Origin: an uncultured Clostridia bacterium
GTDB lineage: Bacteria > Bacillota > Clostridia > TANB77 > CAG-508
Reading direction: 5' to 3'
NCBI GenBank assembly: GCA_947628825.1
Contig: CANRBH010000008.1
Span: 1 to 42,813, forward strand
Length of the DNA: 42,813 nt
The stretch's first letter is position 1. The number at the start of each line of letters is the position of its first letter. The translations under genes were made by a program, and so were the position numbers. The notes beneath the pieces are model-generated. The model saw only the letters and a program-made list of their open reading frames with translations, had not been told where the DNA came from and did no database searches. Shown here in pieces: positions 10,082-18,228 of the stretch.

Positions 10082-11884
10082 TTATTTTAAATCAATTCCT
10101 GAGCTTGGATTAACATATATTGTTTTATTAGTTGAATAAATAACGAAACCAGGACTTGCACCATGAGGCTTTTTAACATTTTTTACTAAAGTATAATCTA
10201 CTGGAATATGTGATGAAAATTTAGCTTTGCTGTAGTAGGCAGCAAGCTCCGCACACTTTGTAATTGTTTCAATTTTAGGAGTTTCTCCATTACATCTTAA
10301 TATCAAGTGACTACCATGTATATCCTTAGTATGAAACCAGTAATCATTTGGATTAGCAAGTTTTAATGTTAAATAATCATTTTGTCTATTATTTTTACCA
10401 ATGAAAACATCATAATCATCAATTTTAAATTTCATATAGTTATTAAGCATTGAATCAGAATCATTTGCTTTTTGACTATTTTTATTTTTTAGATTTAAAG
10501 AACTAAATAGTAAATTTTCAGATATTTCATTATAAACTTCATCAACATCTTGAATATTTTTACAGTTATCTAATGAATAAACAAGAGTTTCAATGTAATT
10601 TAATTCTTTTTGAGTTTCTATTTTTTGAATTTTTGTAACTTCTAAAGTATTTTTAGCTTTATTATATTTCTTAAAATATTTTTCAGCATTTTTTGAAATA
10701 GATATTGTTGGATTGATTTTAATTTTTATTAAATTATTATTATCATAAAAGTTCTCAAGTTCAACATATTCTGTATTTTCAGTAACTAAAATCATATCTT
10801 TATTATTAGAAGCTAAACTATAATCGTTAGTAAACTTATAAATATTAGCAATTAGAAGTTCACCTGAAACTTTATATTCATCAAGTTTTTTAGCAGTTTC
10901 TATTTTGTTATTTATATTTTCAAGCTTTTTTACTATTTTATCTAAAGTACTACTTAATATTTTTAGTAAAGTATTCCTATAAGAAACATATTCTTCATTT
11001 AAAAGTTTTTTAGTGTAAAAATCATCTAAAAATAAATTGCTATCAATATTATTCTGACCTAAACTAGCATTCTGATTTTTATTTAGAAGTTCATTATTAT
11101 CAACAACTTCTTTTGCATTTTGAAAGTAAAAAATAGAATAATTATCTTTGAATTCTTTAATCTTTGCATCTTTACAATCATTAGCTAAAATAGAATTTAT
11201 ATAATCATAAATGGCAAATAAACTTGAAGAAGACACAGTATTAGACAATTTTAAAGTATCTAAAGCAGACTTAACAAATTGTTTACTAATACCATTTATT
11301 AAACTAGAAATTGCCACATCCAAAGTTTTATAATCAGAAGAGAATATTAAATTAATAAACTCTTTTTGAGATAAATCTAAAAACTCAACTTTATCACTTT
11401 TAGGAGTAAGATATTCTCTAGTAGGCATTATACTTCTAGAAATTCCTTCACCATCAAATTTTTTCAAAGCATCAATTATTTTATTTTTATCATTTAATAG
11501 AGTAACATTACTATACTTTCCCATAAGCTCTATTACAAGAGTTCTAGTAACTTTATCATTCATCTCGTTGAAACATTCGAAATCTATATAACATATTCTC
11601 TCTAAACCATTCATATATATTTTAGAAATTCTGCTATTAACTAGATATTTTCTTAAAATCATACAAAAGTTAGGAGCAACAAGGGGATTAGGCTTAGAAT
11701 TAGTTGTTAAATGAATTCTGTAATTACTAGCTGATGTATCAATATTTAAAGCATAATTTGAGCCATTATAAATACCAATAATAATATTATTATTGGTAGG
11801 AACGTGTATTTGATTAACTTTTCCGCCTTCTAAAATTTGTAATTCGGTTACTATTTTTCTTAATGTTATTCCATCAAAAGCCAT
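10082..11884 (-). CDS. rqcH: NFACT-family ribosome quality control protein RqcH
   Basis: Bacterial Rqc2/NEMF homologue. In B. subtilis it binds obstructed 50S subunits and directs C-terminal alanine tailing of stalled peptides. Older names are FbpA or fibronectin-binding protein. 600 residues, close to the family norm. The N-terminal NFACT-N region opens MAFDGITLRKIVTELQ and includes ICYIDFECFNEMND and VELMGKYSN. A long Lys/Asn-rich coiled-coil middle (~300-430) follows. The C-terminal NFACT-R domain carries DYWFHTKDIHGSHLILR and VKKPHGASPGFVIY. The start is supported by AAGGAG just upstream and the canonical N-terminus. It has its own promoter and is divergent from sigH. Confidence 0.92.
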   Translation of the reverse strand: MAFDGITLRKIVTELQILEGGKVNQIHVPTNNNIIIGIYNGSNYALNIDTSASNYRIHLTTNSKPNPLVAPNFCMILRKYLVNSRISKIYMNGLERICYIDFECFNEMNDKVTRTLVIELMGKYSNVTLLNDKNKIIDALKKFDGEGISRSIMPTREYLTPKSDKVEFLDLSQKEFINLIFSSDYKTLDVAISSLINGISKQFVKSALDTLKLSNTVSSSSLFAIYDYINSILANDCKDAKIKEFKDNYSIFYFQNAKEVVDNNELLNKNQNASLGQNNIDSNLFLDDFYTKKLLNEEYVSYRNTLLKILSSTLDKIVKKLENINNKIETAKKLDEYKVSGELLIANIYKFTNDYSLASNNKDMILVTENTEYVELENFYDNNNLIKIKINPTISISKNAEKYFKKYNKAKNTLEVTKIQKIETQKELNYIETLVYSLDNCKNIQDVDEVYNEISENLLFSSLNLKNKNSQKANDSDSMLNNYMKFKIDDYDVFIGKNNRQNDYLTLKLANPNDYWFHTKDIHGSHLILRCNGETPKIETITKCAELAAYYSKAKFSSHIPVDYTLVKNVKKPHGASPGFVIYSTNKTIYVNPSSGIDLK

Positions 11885-11952
11885 TTTAACTCCTTACTGT
11901 AAATACTGTATAAAGCAAAAAATTTACGCAATGATTTATAAAATATACATTT

Positions 11953-11981
11953 ATTATAATATATTTTAAACAAAATCGCAA
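11953..11981 (-). promoter_or_regulatory. Promoter of rqcH
   Basis: On the reverse strand, TTGCGA (11976-11981) and TATAAT (11953-11958) are 17 nt apart. Close to the start codon are two direct TACTGTA copies (11895-11901 and 11904-11910) overlapping the leader; their role is unclear. Confidence 0.65.
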
Positions 11982-11988
11982 GAAAATA

Positions 11989-12017
11989 TTGACATACGAA
12001 GTTTTTAAAAATATAAT
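11989..12017 (+). promoter_or_regulatory. Promoter of sigH
   Basis: A perfect consensus TTGACA (11989-11994) and TATAAT (12012-12017) with a 17-nt spacer. The predicted start near 12024 leaves a ~30-nt leader with AAGGAGAG ahead of the sigH ATG. Confidence 0.85.
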
Positions 12018-12053
12018 AGGGTTGAAAATAGGCTTAAGGAGAGCATAATATAT

Positions 12054-12707
12054 ATGTCAAACAGCAAAGTATTTTTTTCTAAAGGAATAAACTATGAAAA
12101 AATGACAGATGAAGAGCTTATTAAACTTGCTAAAAAAGAAGATAAATCAGCATTTGAAATTTTAATAGAGCGTTATAAAGAAACTGTCAATATGAAAGTA
12201 AGTAAATACTATATAAATGGAGCTGAAAAAGAAGATATTATTCAGGAGGGATTGATTGGTCTATTTAAAGCAGTGAAAAGTTTCAATCCTGATAAAGATA
12301 ATTCTTTCAAAAGCTTTGCTAATATGTGCATTGAAAGACAAGTCATAACAGCAGTAAAAGGTTCTAATAGACAAAAACATATTCCTCTTAACTCTTATGT
12401 ATCATTAAATAATCCAACTTATGAAAGTGATGATGGAGATGTAGAAAATCCGCTAATAGATGTATTAGATGTAAACACAGTTGAAGATCCACTTGAAACA
12501 ATTACAAAGAATGAATATTTGAGACATGTTGAAAAAACAATAGATGAATCACTAAGCTCTTTTGAAAAGCAAGTACTTAATAAATACATAGAAGGGAAAA
12601 GCTATGTGCAAATCGCAGAAAGCTTAAATTCCCCTGTTAAATCAGTAGATAATGCAATTCAGAGAATTCGCAAAAAAACAGCAAAGAATATAGAAAATTT
12701 AACTTAA
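12054..12707 (+). CDS. sigH: RNA polymerase sigma factor SigH (Spo0H type)
   Basis: Sigma-70 family factor that in Bacillus and Clostridium drives transition-state and early sporulation genes. 217 residues, the usual size. Region 2 includes EDIIQEGLIGLFKAVKSF and FKSFANMCIERQVITAVK, then RQKHIPLNSYVSL, a stretch diagnostic of SigH rather than of the housekeeping factor. Region 4 near the C-terminus reads FEKQVLNKYIEGKSYVQIAE followed by a helix-turn-helix (VKSVDNAIQRIRKK). It is followed by a tRNA-Thr gene, a neighbourhood seen in other Clostridia. The strong vegetative promoter suggests constitutive transcription, with control probably elsewhere. Confidence 0.93.
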   Translation: MSNSKVFFSKGINYEKMTDEELIKLAKKEDKSAFEILIERYKETVNMKVSKYYINGAEKEDIIQEGLIGLFKAVKSFNPDKDNSFKSFANMCIERQVITAVKGSNRQKHIPLNSYVSLNNPTYESDDGDVENPLIDVLDVNTVEDPLETITKNEYLRHVEKTIDESLSSFEKQVLNKYIEGKSYVQIAESLNSPVKSVDNAIQRIRKKTAKNIENLT

Positions 12708-12781
12708 TCAATCTAATATTATTTTAATTTATAGCAAATTAGAAAATAAACATCATATATTAGATTTATTAGATTGATTAA
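12704..12781. repeat. Inverted repeat bracketing the sigH-tRNA gap
   Basis: A perfect 15-bp inverted repeat (TTAATCAATCTAATA at 12704-12718, its complement at 12767-12781) encloses 48 nt. The left arm overlaps the sigH stop codon and the right arm ends seven bases before the tRNA. No T-run follows. It may act as a processing or transcript-end structure. Confidence 0.5.
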
Positions 12782-12787
12782 TAATAT

Positions 12788-12863
12788 GCTAATATAGCTC
12801 AGTAGATAGAGCGCAGCCTTGGTAAGGCTGAGGTCACGGGTTTGATTCCCGTTATTAGCTCCA
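12788..12863 (+). tRNA. tRNA-Thr (anticodon GGT)
   Basis: A complete cloverleaf of 76 nt with encoded CCA. The acceptor arm GCTAATA pairs with TATTAGC. The D arm follows (GCTCAGTAGATAGAGC), then the anticodon stem CAGCC/GGCTG with loop TTGGTAA giving anticodon GGT (Thr, codons ACC/ACU). The T arm is CGGGTTTGATTCCCG and the discriminator base is T. Confidence 0.95.
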
Positions 12864-12874
12864 ATTTAAAACAG

Positions 12875-12908
12875 CTTACGAACTTATAAAGGTTTCGTAA
12901 GTTTTTTT
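12875..12908 (+). terminator. Terminator after tRNA-Thr
   Basis: Stem CTTACGAA (12875-12882) with TTCGTAAG (12894-12901) is followed directly by seven T (12902-12908), a standard intrinsic terminator. Confidence 0.9.
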
Positions 12909-12967
12909 CATTTTAGAAAAGATGAATCAAACCTTATAAAATTAAAAAATTAAAATTTATAAAACTA

Positions 12968-12996
12968 TTGACATCTGCAAACAGACGTTTTATAAT
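12968..12996 (+). promoter_or_regulatory. Promoter with embedded operator-like repeat, ORF6N gene
   Basis: Consensus TTGACA (12968-12973) and TATAAT (12991-12996) with a 17-nt spacer. The spacer carries an inverted repeat, ACATCTG-CAAA-CAGACGT (12971-12988, six of seven pairs), overlapping the -35 box and ending just before the -10. That position suits a repressor; the repressor is not identified. Confidence 0.7.
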
Positions 12997-13019
12997 ACAG
13001 ATGAAAAGGATGTGAATTT

Positions 13020-13928
13020 ATGGAAGAAAAAAATTTAGCAATTCAAAATGAATTATCAAATGAAGATATAAAAAATTTAATATATACAATAAGAGGAGAA
13101 CAAGTTATGTTGGATAGTGATGTAGCTATGCTATATCATTATGAAACTAAAAATGTAAATAAAGCTGTAAAAAGGAATATTGATAGGTTTCCAGAAGAAT
13201 TTTGTTTTCAATTAACAGAAAATGAATTTCAAACTTTGAAGTTCCAAATTGGAACCTCAAAACAAAATTTAGAAATAAAAGATAAACTTAGAGGAGGAAG
13301 AAGGTATTTACCTTATGTTTTTACAGAACAGGGAATTGCTATGTTAGCAGGTATTTTAAAAAATGATATAGCCGTAAAAGTTAGTATTAATATAATAAAA
13401 AACTTTATAGAAATGAGAAAATTTATATCTTTAAATGGACAAGTATTTGAAAGATTAACAAATATGGAATATAAATTACTAGAACATGATAAAAAATTTG
13501 ACGAAGTTTTTAATCAACTACAGCTAGAAGACAATATTAAGCAAAAAATATTTTTTGATGGCCAAATATGGGATAGCTATAGTCTAATTATAGATATTAT
13601 AAAAAAAGCAAATAAGAAAATTTTAATAATAGACAATTATATTGACGATAGCATTTTGAAAATGCTAGTAAAAAAGAAAATACATACTGAAGTAGTTATC
13701 TTAACATCAGAAAAAAGTAATATTGACACTTTAGATATTAAAAAATTCAATAAGGAATATCCTTTATTGAAGGTTGCTAAAACTAATAAATTTCACGACA
13801 GATTTATTGTAATAGACAACAAAGAGATGTACCATTTAGGTGCTTCAATAAAAGATTTAGGCAAGAAATGTTTTGGAATAAACAAAATAGAAGATATGAA
13901 TATTATAGAAAAGATTATTAATTTATGA
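13020..13928 (+). CDS. ORF6N domain protein with PLD-like C-terminal domain
   Basis: 302 residues. The N-terminal ORF6N DNA-binding domain (~15-115) is clear: LIYTIRGEQVMLDSDVAMLY, VNKAVKRNIDRFPEEF, FQLTENEF and YVFTEQGIAMLAGIL. A helical linker follows (EMRKFISLNGQVFERL). The C-terminal part (~180-302) includes KKILIIDNYIDDSIL and FHDRFIVIDNKEMYHLGAS, which resembles one phospholipase D-like HxD/HxK half-site. ORF6N domains occur in phage antirepressors and in stand-alone chromosomal genes like this. AAAAGGA lies ten bases before the ATG. It has its own strong promoter and no co-directional partner, so it looks like a single-gene insertion after the tRNA. The natural role is unknown. Confidence 0.85.
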   Translation: MEEKNLAIQNELSNEDIKNLIYTIRGEQVMLDSDVAMLYHYETKNVNKAVKRNIDRFPEEFCFQLTENEFQTLKFQIGTSKQNLEIKDKLRGGRRYLPYVFTEQGIAMLAGILKNDIAVKVSINIIKNFIEMRKFISLNGQVFERLTNMEYKLLEHDKKFDEVFNQLQLEDNIKQKIFFDGQIWDSYSLIIDIIKKANKKILIIDNYIDDSILKMLVKKKIHTEVVILTSEKSNIDTLDIKKFNKEYPLLKVAKTNKFHDRFIVIDNKEMYHLGASIKDLGKKCFGINKIEDMNIIEKIINL

Positions 13929-14243
13929 TACATAGAAGAACACTACATTAAAATTCCATATTGGTCTTTTTATGTTGAATTAAAATTTATGTATTGTAAT
14001 GGCTTCTCCATCTTCATTATAAATGGTGGCATCAACATTAGTCATATATTGATAAGTAAGTAATATGTATATTTTTCACGTTTTAACAAAAAATGCTAAA
14101 ACTATTGATTTTAGATAAAAAAAGTGCTACAATAAAAGTTGTTAATTTTTTTAATCCTGTTTTGCAGGTTTATATAAATGGCTAAAATCTTAGCCAAGAC
14201 ATCTTAGCAAAAAATAACTATTTTTCAGGGAGGAAACAACACT
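13929..14243. other. Intergenic region with promoter and leader hairpin
   Basis: This 315-nt gap has no convincing gene. Its right part drives the next gene: TTGATT (14105-14110), 17 nt, TACAAT (14128-14133), then a ~100-nt leader with a hairpin, GGCTAA-AATC-TTAGCC (14180-14195). The left part (about 13980-14045, reverse strand) can be read as a 21-codon frame ending in EAITIHKF, possibly the tail of a lost gene, but it is too short to call. Confidence 0.5.
14105..14133 (+). promoter_or_regulatory. Promoter of the two-TM accessory gene
   Basis: TTGATT (14105-14110) and TACAAT (14128-14133) are 17 nt apart. Transcription would start near 14140, giving an unusually long untranslated leader of ~100 nt with the 14180-14195 hairpin. 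Confidence 0.6.
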
Positions 14244-15074
14244 ATGGAAAATCGGTTGGGGAAAATCAAGGAGGAGCTTTTCGAAGACATTGATGGTAAG
14301 AAAGCAATTATCTATCTTTCCATAATCGGCTTAATTTATGGTTTTGGATTGTGCTTTATCGGAGAGTCAATGAGTGTTTTGAGCCAAAATCAATCCAAAC
14401 ACATTATCAACCCGGAGATTACTGCTTTTTTGATGTTTTTCTGTTATACATTCTCATTGGGCATACTTGTTTATTATGTATATTACAAATTATACAAAAA
14501 TAAGCAACTAAAGAAACAAAAGGAATTGGATGAAATAAAAAGACAAATGCACATTCAAGCACTTGAAGATCAGTATGGAAAATTCATTATATTGTTAAAT
14601 GATGTACTTAAAGAAATCTTTGGTGATATTGATGAAACGAAGGTATCTCATGAGTTTCTCGCTAAGTTCGAAGAATATGAAAAACAATATAATTCTTTTT
14701 TGCCACAAAGTTTTACTGAAGCAGCTTGTTTGTTTTTAGCCTTAATCAAATGTCCGATTGTTATAACTGATAGCGAAAACGAAGATGTAAAAAAAGAGGT
14801 ATTGGGCTTAAATGTGCGTATTGCCTTAGGTTGCGCTATTAAAATTATTATGGAACCATTTACTTATTATGTGAATCTCAATGGAGAAACATGCATGGAG
14901 TACTACACAAAGGTTATTAAAGTATTTCCTGATGGAAATTCTTTAGATGGTGAAGAAGGACAGAAAATTTTAAATAGCGTATACAATGACATAGTCGAAA
15001 ACGAAGAGACACGAGATTGTAACTATTATGAAATGCTGTTTAGAAAAATCTACATGAACAGTCAAAAGCGTTAA
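14244..15074 (+). CDS. Two-TM membrane protein of unknown function, probably acquired
   Basis: 276 residues. Two hydrophobic segments (~22-44, IIYLSIIGLIYGFGLCFIG; ~60-82, FLMFFCYTFSLGILVYYVYY) form a hairpin. A charged helix follows (KNKQLKKQKELDEIKRQMHI), then a ~170-residue cytoplasmic domain with EAACLFLALIKCPIVITDSE and ALGCAIKIIMEPFTYYVNL. I do not recognise the family. An AGGGAGGAAA ribosome binding site precedes the ATG. Codon use is visibly less A/T-biased than in the neighbours (CGG, TCG, ATC, GGC and CTC codons near the start), and the gene has its own promoter and terminator. Both facts suggest recent transfer. A membrane-anchored effector is one possibility, but nothing in the sequence shows it. 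Confidence 0.7.
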   Translation: MENRLGKIKEELFEDIDGKKAIIYLSIIGLIYGFGLCFIGESMSVLSQNQSKHIINPEITAFLMFFCYTFSLGILVYYVYYKLYKNKQLKKQKELDEIKRQMHIQALEDQYGKFIILLNDVLKEIFGDIDETKVSHEFLAKFEEYEKQYNSFLPQSFTEAACLFLALIKCPIVITDSENEDVKKEVLGLNVRIALGCAIKIIMEPFTYYVNLNGETCMEYYTKVIKVFPDGNSLDGEEGQKILNSVYNDIVENEETRDCNYYEMLFRKIYMNSQKR

Positions 15075-15112
15075 ACATAGTGCAAGGTCAAAAGTATAAT
15101 TACTTAAACAAC

Positions 15113-15151
15113 AAAAAGGACTACTGACAATAAAATGTCGGTAGCCCTTTT
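15113..15151. terminator. Terminator between the two-TM gene and rnhA
   Basis: An imperfect stem (AAAAGG-A-CTACTGAC at 15114-15128 with GTCGGTAG-C-CCTTTT at 15137-15151; one A-C mismatch, one wobble) with an 8-nt loop lies between convergent genes and ends in T on both strands. Confidence 0.8.
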
Positions 15152-15201
15152 AAATATGTATAAAAAAAGCAAAGCTAAAATATACTTATCAAAGATTCAA
15201 A

Positions 15202-15636
15202 TTATAATTTACTGATAGCTTCTCTTGCAAGTTCATCACATCTATTATTATATTCATTATCACTATGTCCCTTAACTTTAATAAAGTTAACTTTATGTGT
15301 TTGGGTAAGAGAATATAACTCTTTCCAAAGTTCTTTATTTTTTACATCATCTCCGCCGGCAGTTTTCCAATTTTTCATCATCCAATTATAGATCCAACCT
15401 TGAGAAAAAGCATTGACTACATAAGCACTATCACTATATAAATCAACTTCACAAGGAAATTTAAGAGCCTTTAATCCCTCAATAACAGCAGTTATTTCCA
15501 TTATATTATTAGTAGTATCTTTCATACCACCTGAAATTTCTTTTTTATTTCCGTTATACATAAGAATCGCAGCCCAACCTCCAGGCCCCGGATTACCAGA
15601 ACATGCTCCATCTGTATAAATAGTTATTTTTTCCAT
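15202..15636 (-). CDS. rnhA: Ribonuclease HI
   Basis: Degrades the RNA strand of RNA-DNA hybrids. 144 residues, matching the E. coli-type enzyme. The catalytic set is complete: D9 (YTDGACSGNPGPGG), E47 (NNIMEITAV), D69 (LYSDSAYV), D134 (RCDELAREA), plus H124 in VKGHSDNEYNN. I start at the ATG at 15636 (MEKITIYTDG). A longer reading from a TTG at 15657 would put the ribosome binding site GGAAAGGA inside the coding region and add seven residues absent from the family. The YNWMMKNWKTAGG stretch is the basic-protrusion region of type 1 enzymes. Confidence 0.96.
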   Translation of the reverse strand: MEKITIYTDGACSGNPGPGGWAAILMYNGNKKEISGGMKDTTNNIMEITAVIEGLKALKFPCEVDLYSDSAYVVNAFSQGWIYNWMMKNWKTAGGDDVKNKELWKELYSLTQTHKVNFIKVKGHSDNEYNNRCDELAREAISKL

Positions 15637-15728
15637 ATATAATTGTATCCTTTCCAATTCAATTTGAAATTTAGTGAATTTTATGCAAAAATGTCCACTT
15701 ATATATTTTGAAAGTCTCCCAAGCTTTA

Positions 15729-15757
15729 TTGTAAAAATTAATTCTTTATGATATTAT
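15729..15757 (+). promoter_or_regulatory. Promoter of tmcAL
   Basis: TTGTAA (15729-15734) and TATTAT (15752-15757) with a 17-nt spacer, ~30 nt before the gene. Confidence 0.6.
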
Positions 15758-15795
15758 ACCAATAATATTAATAGCTTTCAAGGGAGGAAAAAATT

Positions 15796-17019
15796 TTGTC
15801 AAAAGTATTGGGAATTATTGCAGAATATAATCCATTTCATAATGGACATTTATATCATATAGAAAACTCAAAGGCACAGTCAGGCGCAGATATGGTTATT
15901 GCTGTAATAACAGGAAATTTTACACAAAGAGGAAATACATCAATAATAAATAAATGGGAAAAAACTAAAATGGCTATAAGTTCAGGAGTTGATTTAGTAA
16001 TTGAGATTCCAACAATTTATAGTTTATCAAGTGCAGAAAACTTTGCAGAAGGTGGAATCAAAATATTAAATGAGCTTGGAATAGTTGACACAATTTCATT
16101 TGGAATGGAAACAGATAACATATCAGATATAAATAATATTTCGAATGTACTTTATAATGAATCTAAAGAGTATAAAGAACTTTTAAAAAAGGAATTAGAT
16201 AGTGGAATATCATATCCACTTGCAAGACAAAGAGCAGTAGTAAAGTATTTAAAAGATAATAAATACGAAAATATTTTAAATGGATCAAACAATATTTTAG
16301 CAGTAGAGTATTTAAAGGCATTAAAGAAACTAAAAAGTAAAATCGAGCCCATTGGAATAAAAAGAGAAAAAGTATTTTATAATAGCAGAAAAATTGTAGA
16401 TGAATATGCAAGTGCAACTGGTATAAGACAATTATTAGAAAGAAAGCAAATAGAAGAAGTTGCAAGAGTTGTACCAAGAAATACATTTAATATATTAATA
16501 GAAAACATTAGAAATGGTACCTTTGTAATTGATTTGAGTTCATTTTCTAAAGAAATAATTTATAAATTAAGATGTATGAATAAGAAAGAAATAGCTAATC
16601 TTCCAGAAGTATCAGAAGGTTTAGAAAACTTAATAAAAGACTCTGCAAACAAAACTAACAATATAATAGAACTTATAAACTTAATAAAATCTAAAAGATA
16701 TACACAAACAAGAATACAAAGAATTTTATTATATGCTTTACTTGGAATAACTAAAGAAGATTTAGAAATGTCAAGAAAAACAACTCCTTATGTTAGAGTA
16801 CTAGGATTTAATGATAAAGGAAAAAATATTCTGTCTAAAATAAGCTCAAAAGCTACAGTTATAACATCTTTAAAGAAATTCGAAGATACAAATAAAAACT
16901 TAAAATATAAAAGAATGTTAGAAATAGATAAATTAGCAACAGATATTTATACTCTGGGTTACAATAAAAATTCAATAAGCGGTTTAGATTATACTCAAGA
17001 AATGATTAAACTAAAATAA
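15796..17019 (+). CDS. tmcAL: tRNA(Met) cytidine acetate ligase TmcAL
   Basis: YlbM/TmcAL-type enzyme that forms N4-acetylcytidine at the wobble base of elongator tRNA-Met using acetate and ATP. 407 residues, the family length. The nucleotidyltransferase signature is at the N-terminus: GIIAEYNPFHNGHLYHIENS with the HxGH motif, then VITGNFTQRGNTSIINKWEK and IEIPTIYSLSSAENFAEGG. ATGIRQLLE resembles the second nucleotide-binding motif. The start codon is TTG at 15796, eight bases after GGGAGG; MSKVLGIIAEYNPFH is the expected beginning. Transcribed divergently from rnhA with its own promoter. Confidence 0.93.
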   Translation: MSKVLGIIAEYNPFHNGHLYHIENSKAQSGADMVIAVITGNFTQRGNTSIINKWEKTKMAISSGVDLVIEIPTIYSLSSAENFAEGGIKILNELGIVDTISFGMETDNISDINNISNVLYNESKEYKELLKKELDSGISYPLARQRAVVKYLKDNKYENILNGSNNILAVEYLKALKKLKSKIEPIGIKREKVFYNSRKIVDEYASATGIRQLLERKQIEEVARVVPRNTFNILIENIRNGTFVIDLSSFSKEIIYKLRCMNKKEIANLPEVSEGLENLIKDSANKTNNIIELINLIKSKRYTQTRIQRILLYALLGITKEDLEMSRKTTPYVRVLGFNDKGKNILSKISSKATVITSLKKFEDTNKNLKYKRMLEIDKLATDIYTLGYNKNSISGLDYTQEMIKLK

Positions 17020-17076
17020 AATAGTTAATAATTATTACAAACATATTACAATATTATGAATTTTTAATTATAGTTA

Positions 17077-17105
17077 TTGAAAGAAATAGCCTTATATCAT
17101 ATAAT
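17077..17105 (+). promoter_or_regulatory. Promoter of the HD-like gene
   Basis: TTGAAA (17077-17082) and TATAAT (17100-17105) with a 17-nt spacer; AGGAGG follows before the ATG at 17133. Confidence 0.7.
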
Positions 17106-17132
17106 AAAATCAAATTATTTAGGAGGCAATCT

Positions 17133-17693
17133 ATGGAGGACGAAAGTTTTGCAGATTACATCTTAGGAGAAAAAGACTGGAGTAAGAAGCTAGAAATAAT
17201 GTATTATTTAAAAAAAAGAACAGGAATATATTATGATAATTCCGTAATTTTTAAGACTTTAATTGCTAAATTCTTTTTAGACTATTTACATGAATTCTAT
17301 CCAAGGTTTGAAATAGATGATAATTTGGTCATTACTGCTAGACTTCTTTGCGATTGTCAAAAAGTTGAAAACTCTACAAAATTAGAAGAAATACAAGGTT
17401 ATGCAAGAAGAGGGGCTGAATATTTAGCTAATCTCGGATTTGATGAAAAATTTTGCAAAATATGTGAAGGTGTAAATAGATATACAATAAAGGAAAATAG
17501 ATATCCAGAAAGTGATATTCTAGAGTTAGCAGACCAGTTTGGTGGTATGCTTCTAGATAGACCAGAGAGAATTGGATTTAAAGCAGATGAAGCATTAGTA
17601 CTATTGGAACATAGAAACCTAAAAGACAAAAATAACAGACTATTAAAACCATTTATAAAATTTGTAAACTATATGCAAACAGTACAAGCTTAA
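17133..17693 (+). CDS. Degenerate HD-domain-like protein, unknown
   Basis: 186 residues with no membrane segment. The order of motifs recalls HD-GYP phosphohydrolases. ITARLLCDCQKVE sits where the HD pair would be. GAEYLANLGFDEKFCKICEG, then NRYTIKENRYPESD, replace the H...GYP region. ILELADQFGGMLLDRPERIG mirrors the family's ILAVAD..DAM..DRPYR segment. The metal-binding His residues are not conserved, so if it is related it has probably lost catalysis. Translation signals are strong (AGGAGG, ATG). It is followed 24 nt later by a small unknown gene, probably co-transcribed. The HD relationship is my inference from spacing and the DRPxR-like stretch. Function unknown. Confidence 0.6.
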   Translation: MEDESFADYILGEKDWSKKLEIMYYLKKRTGIYYDNSVIFKTLIAKFFLDYLHEFYPRFEIDDNLVITARLLCDCQKVENSTKLEEIQGYARRGAEYLANLGFDEKFCKICEGVNRYTIKENRYPESDILELADQFGGMLLDRPERIGFKADEALVLLEHRNLKDKNNRLLKPFIKFVNYMQTVQA

Positions 17694-17717
17694 AAATAGT
17701 AGTAGGAGGAGTATTAA

Positions 17718-18092
17718 ATGGAGAGTTTTATAGAAGAAGTTGCTAAAACATATAATGGCTTAAGTACAATGGAACAAGCAATAGGAGAAGCCGGAAGATT
17801 AGCAAAAAAATTTAAGAATATTCTTGAAAATGGAGATGTTAATAAAGTAGAAAATGAAGAAACTCCAAAAGAAATTAGAGAAAAAGCTTTGAATGCAATA
17901 AAAGATTTCGAAGATAGGGATAGACCAAAAGCCGGAAATGTACCTAATGATATGATTTATCAAAATCATGAAAGTATGTTAGAAGAAGCTATGAATAACT
18001 TAAATACAATTACTAACAATCGTACTGCGATGGAGCAAAATGTTTCAAATCAAAATGTTCAAACACAAAATAATGAAGGAATGGACAGATAA
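17718..18092 (+). CDS. Small protein of unknown function, Asn/Gln-rich tail
   Basis: 124 residues. The first ~50 form a likely amphipathic helix (FIEEVAKTYNGLSTMEQAIG, AGRLAKKFKNILENG). The middle is charged (TPKEIREKALNAIKDFED). The C-terminal third is rich in Asn and Gln and low in complexity. No membrane segment or known motif. AGGAGGAG is seven bases before the ATG. It follows the HD-like gene by 24 nt and ends before a terminator, so the two form a small operon. Confidence 0.6.
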   Translation: MESFIEEVAKTYNGLSTMEQAIGEAGRLAKKFKNILENGDVNKVENEETPKEIREKALNAIKDFEDRDRPKAGNVPNDMIYQNHESMLEEAMNNLNTITNNRTAMEQNVSNQNVQTQNNEGMDR

Positions 18093-18146
18093 TTATATAA
18101 TGTATGAAAGAATAAATAATTGATAGAAAATTAAAAAAAACGAAAG

Positions 18147-18185
18147 AAAAGAGATTGCAAGTTTATTTCTTGCCTCTCTATTTTT
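18147..18185 (+). terminator. Terminator of the HD-like operon
   Basis: Arms around AGAGA..GCAAG (18150-18161) and CTTGC..CTCTCT (18169-18179) with an AT-rich loop, followed by ATTTTT. The stem has a two-base bulge. Confidence 0.65.
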
Positions 18186-18228
18186 CGGCTCAAAAATAAT
18201 AAATGTAATAATGAAAGGAATATTATAA

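Noticed and set aside
11895..11910. Tandem TACTGTA before rqcH as a regulator site
   Set aside because: Only two short AT-rich copies very close to the ribosome binding site; not enough to call an operator.
13980..14045. A 21-codon reverse-strand frame ending in EAITIHKF
   Set aside because: Too short, with no ribosome binding site and a stop just upstream; perhaps the tail of a lost gene.
15637..15657. Longer rnhA start at a TTG
   Set aside because: The ribosome binding site would fall inside the gene and the extra residues are not part of the family.
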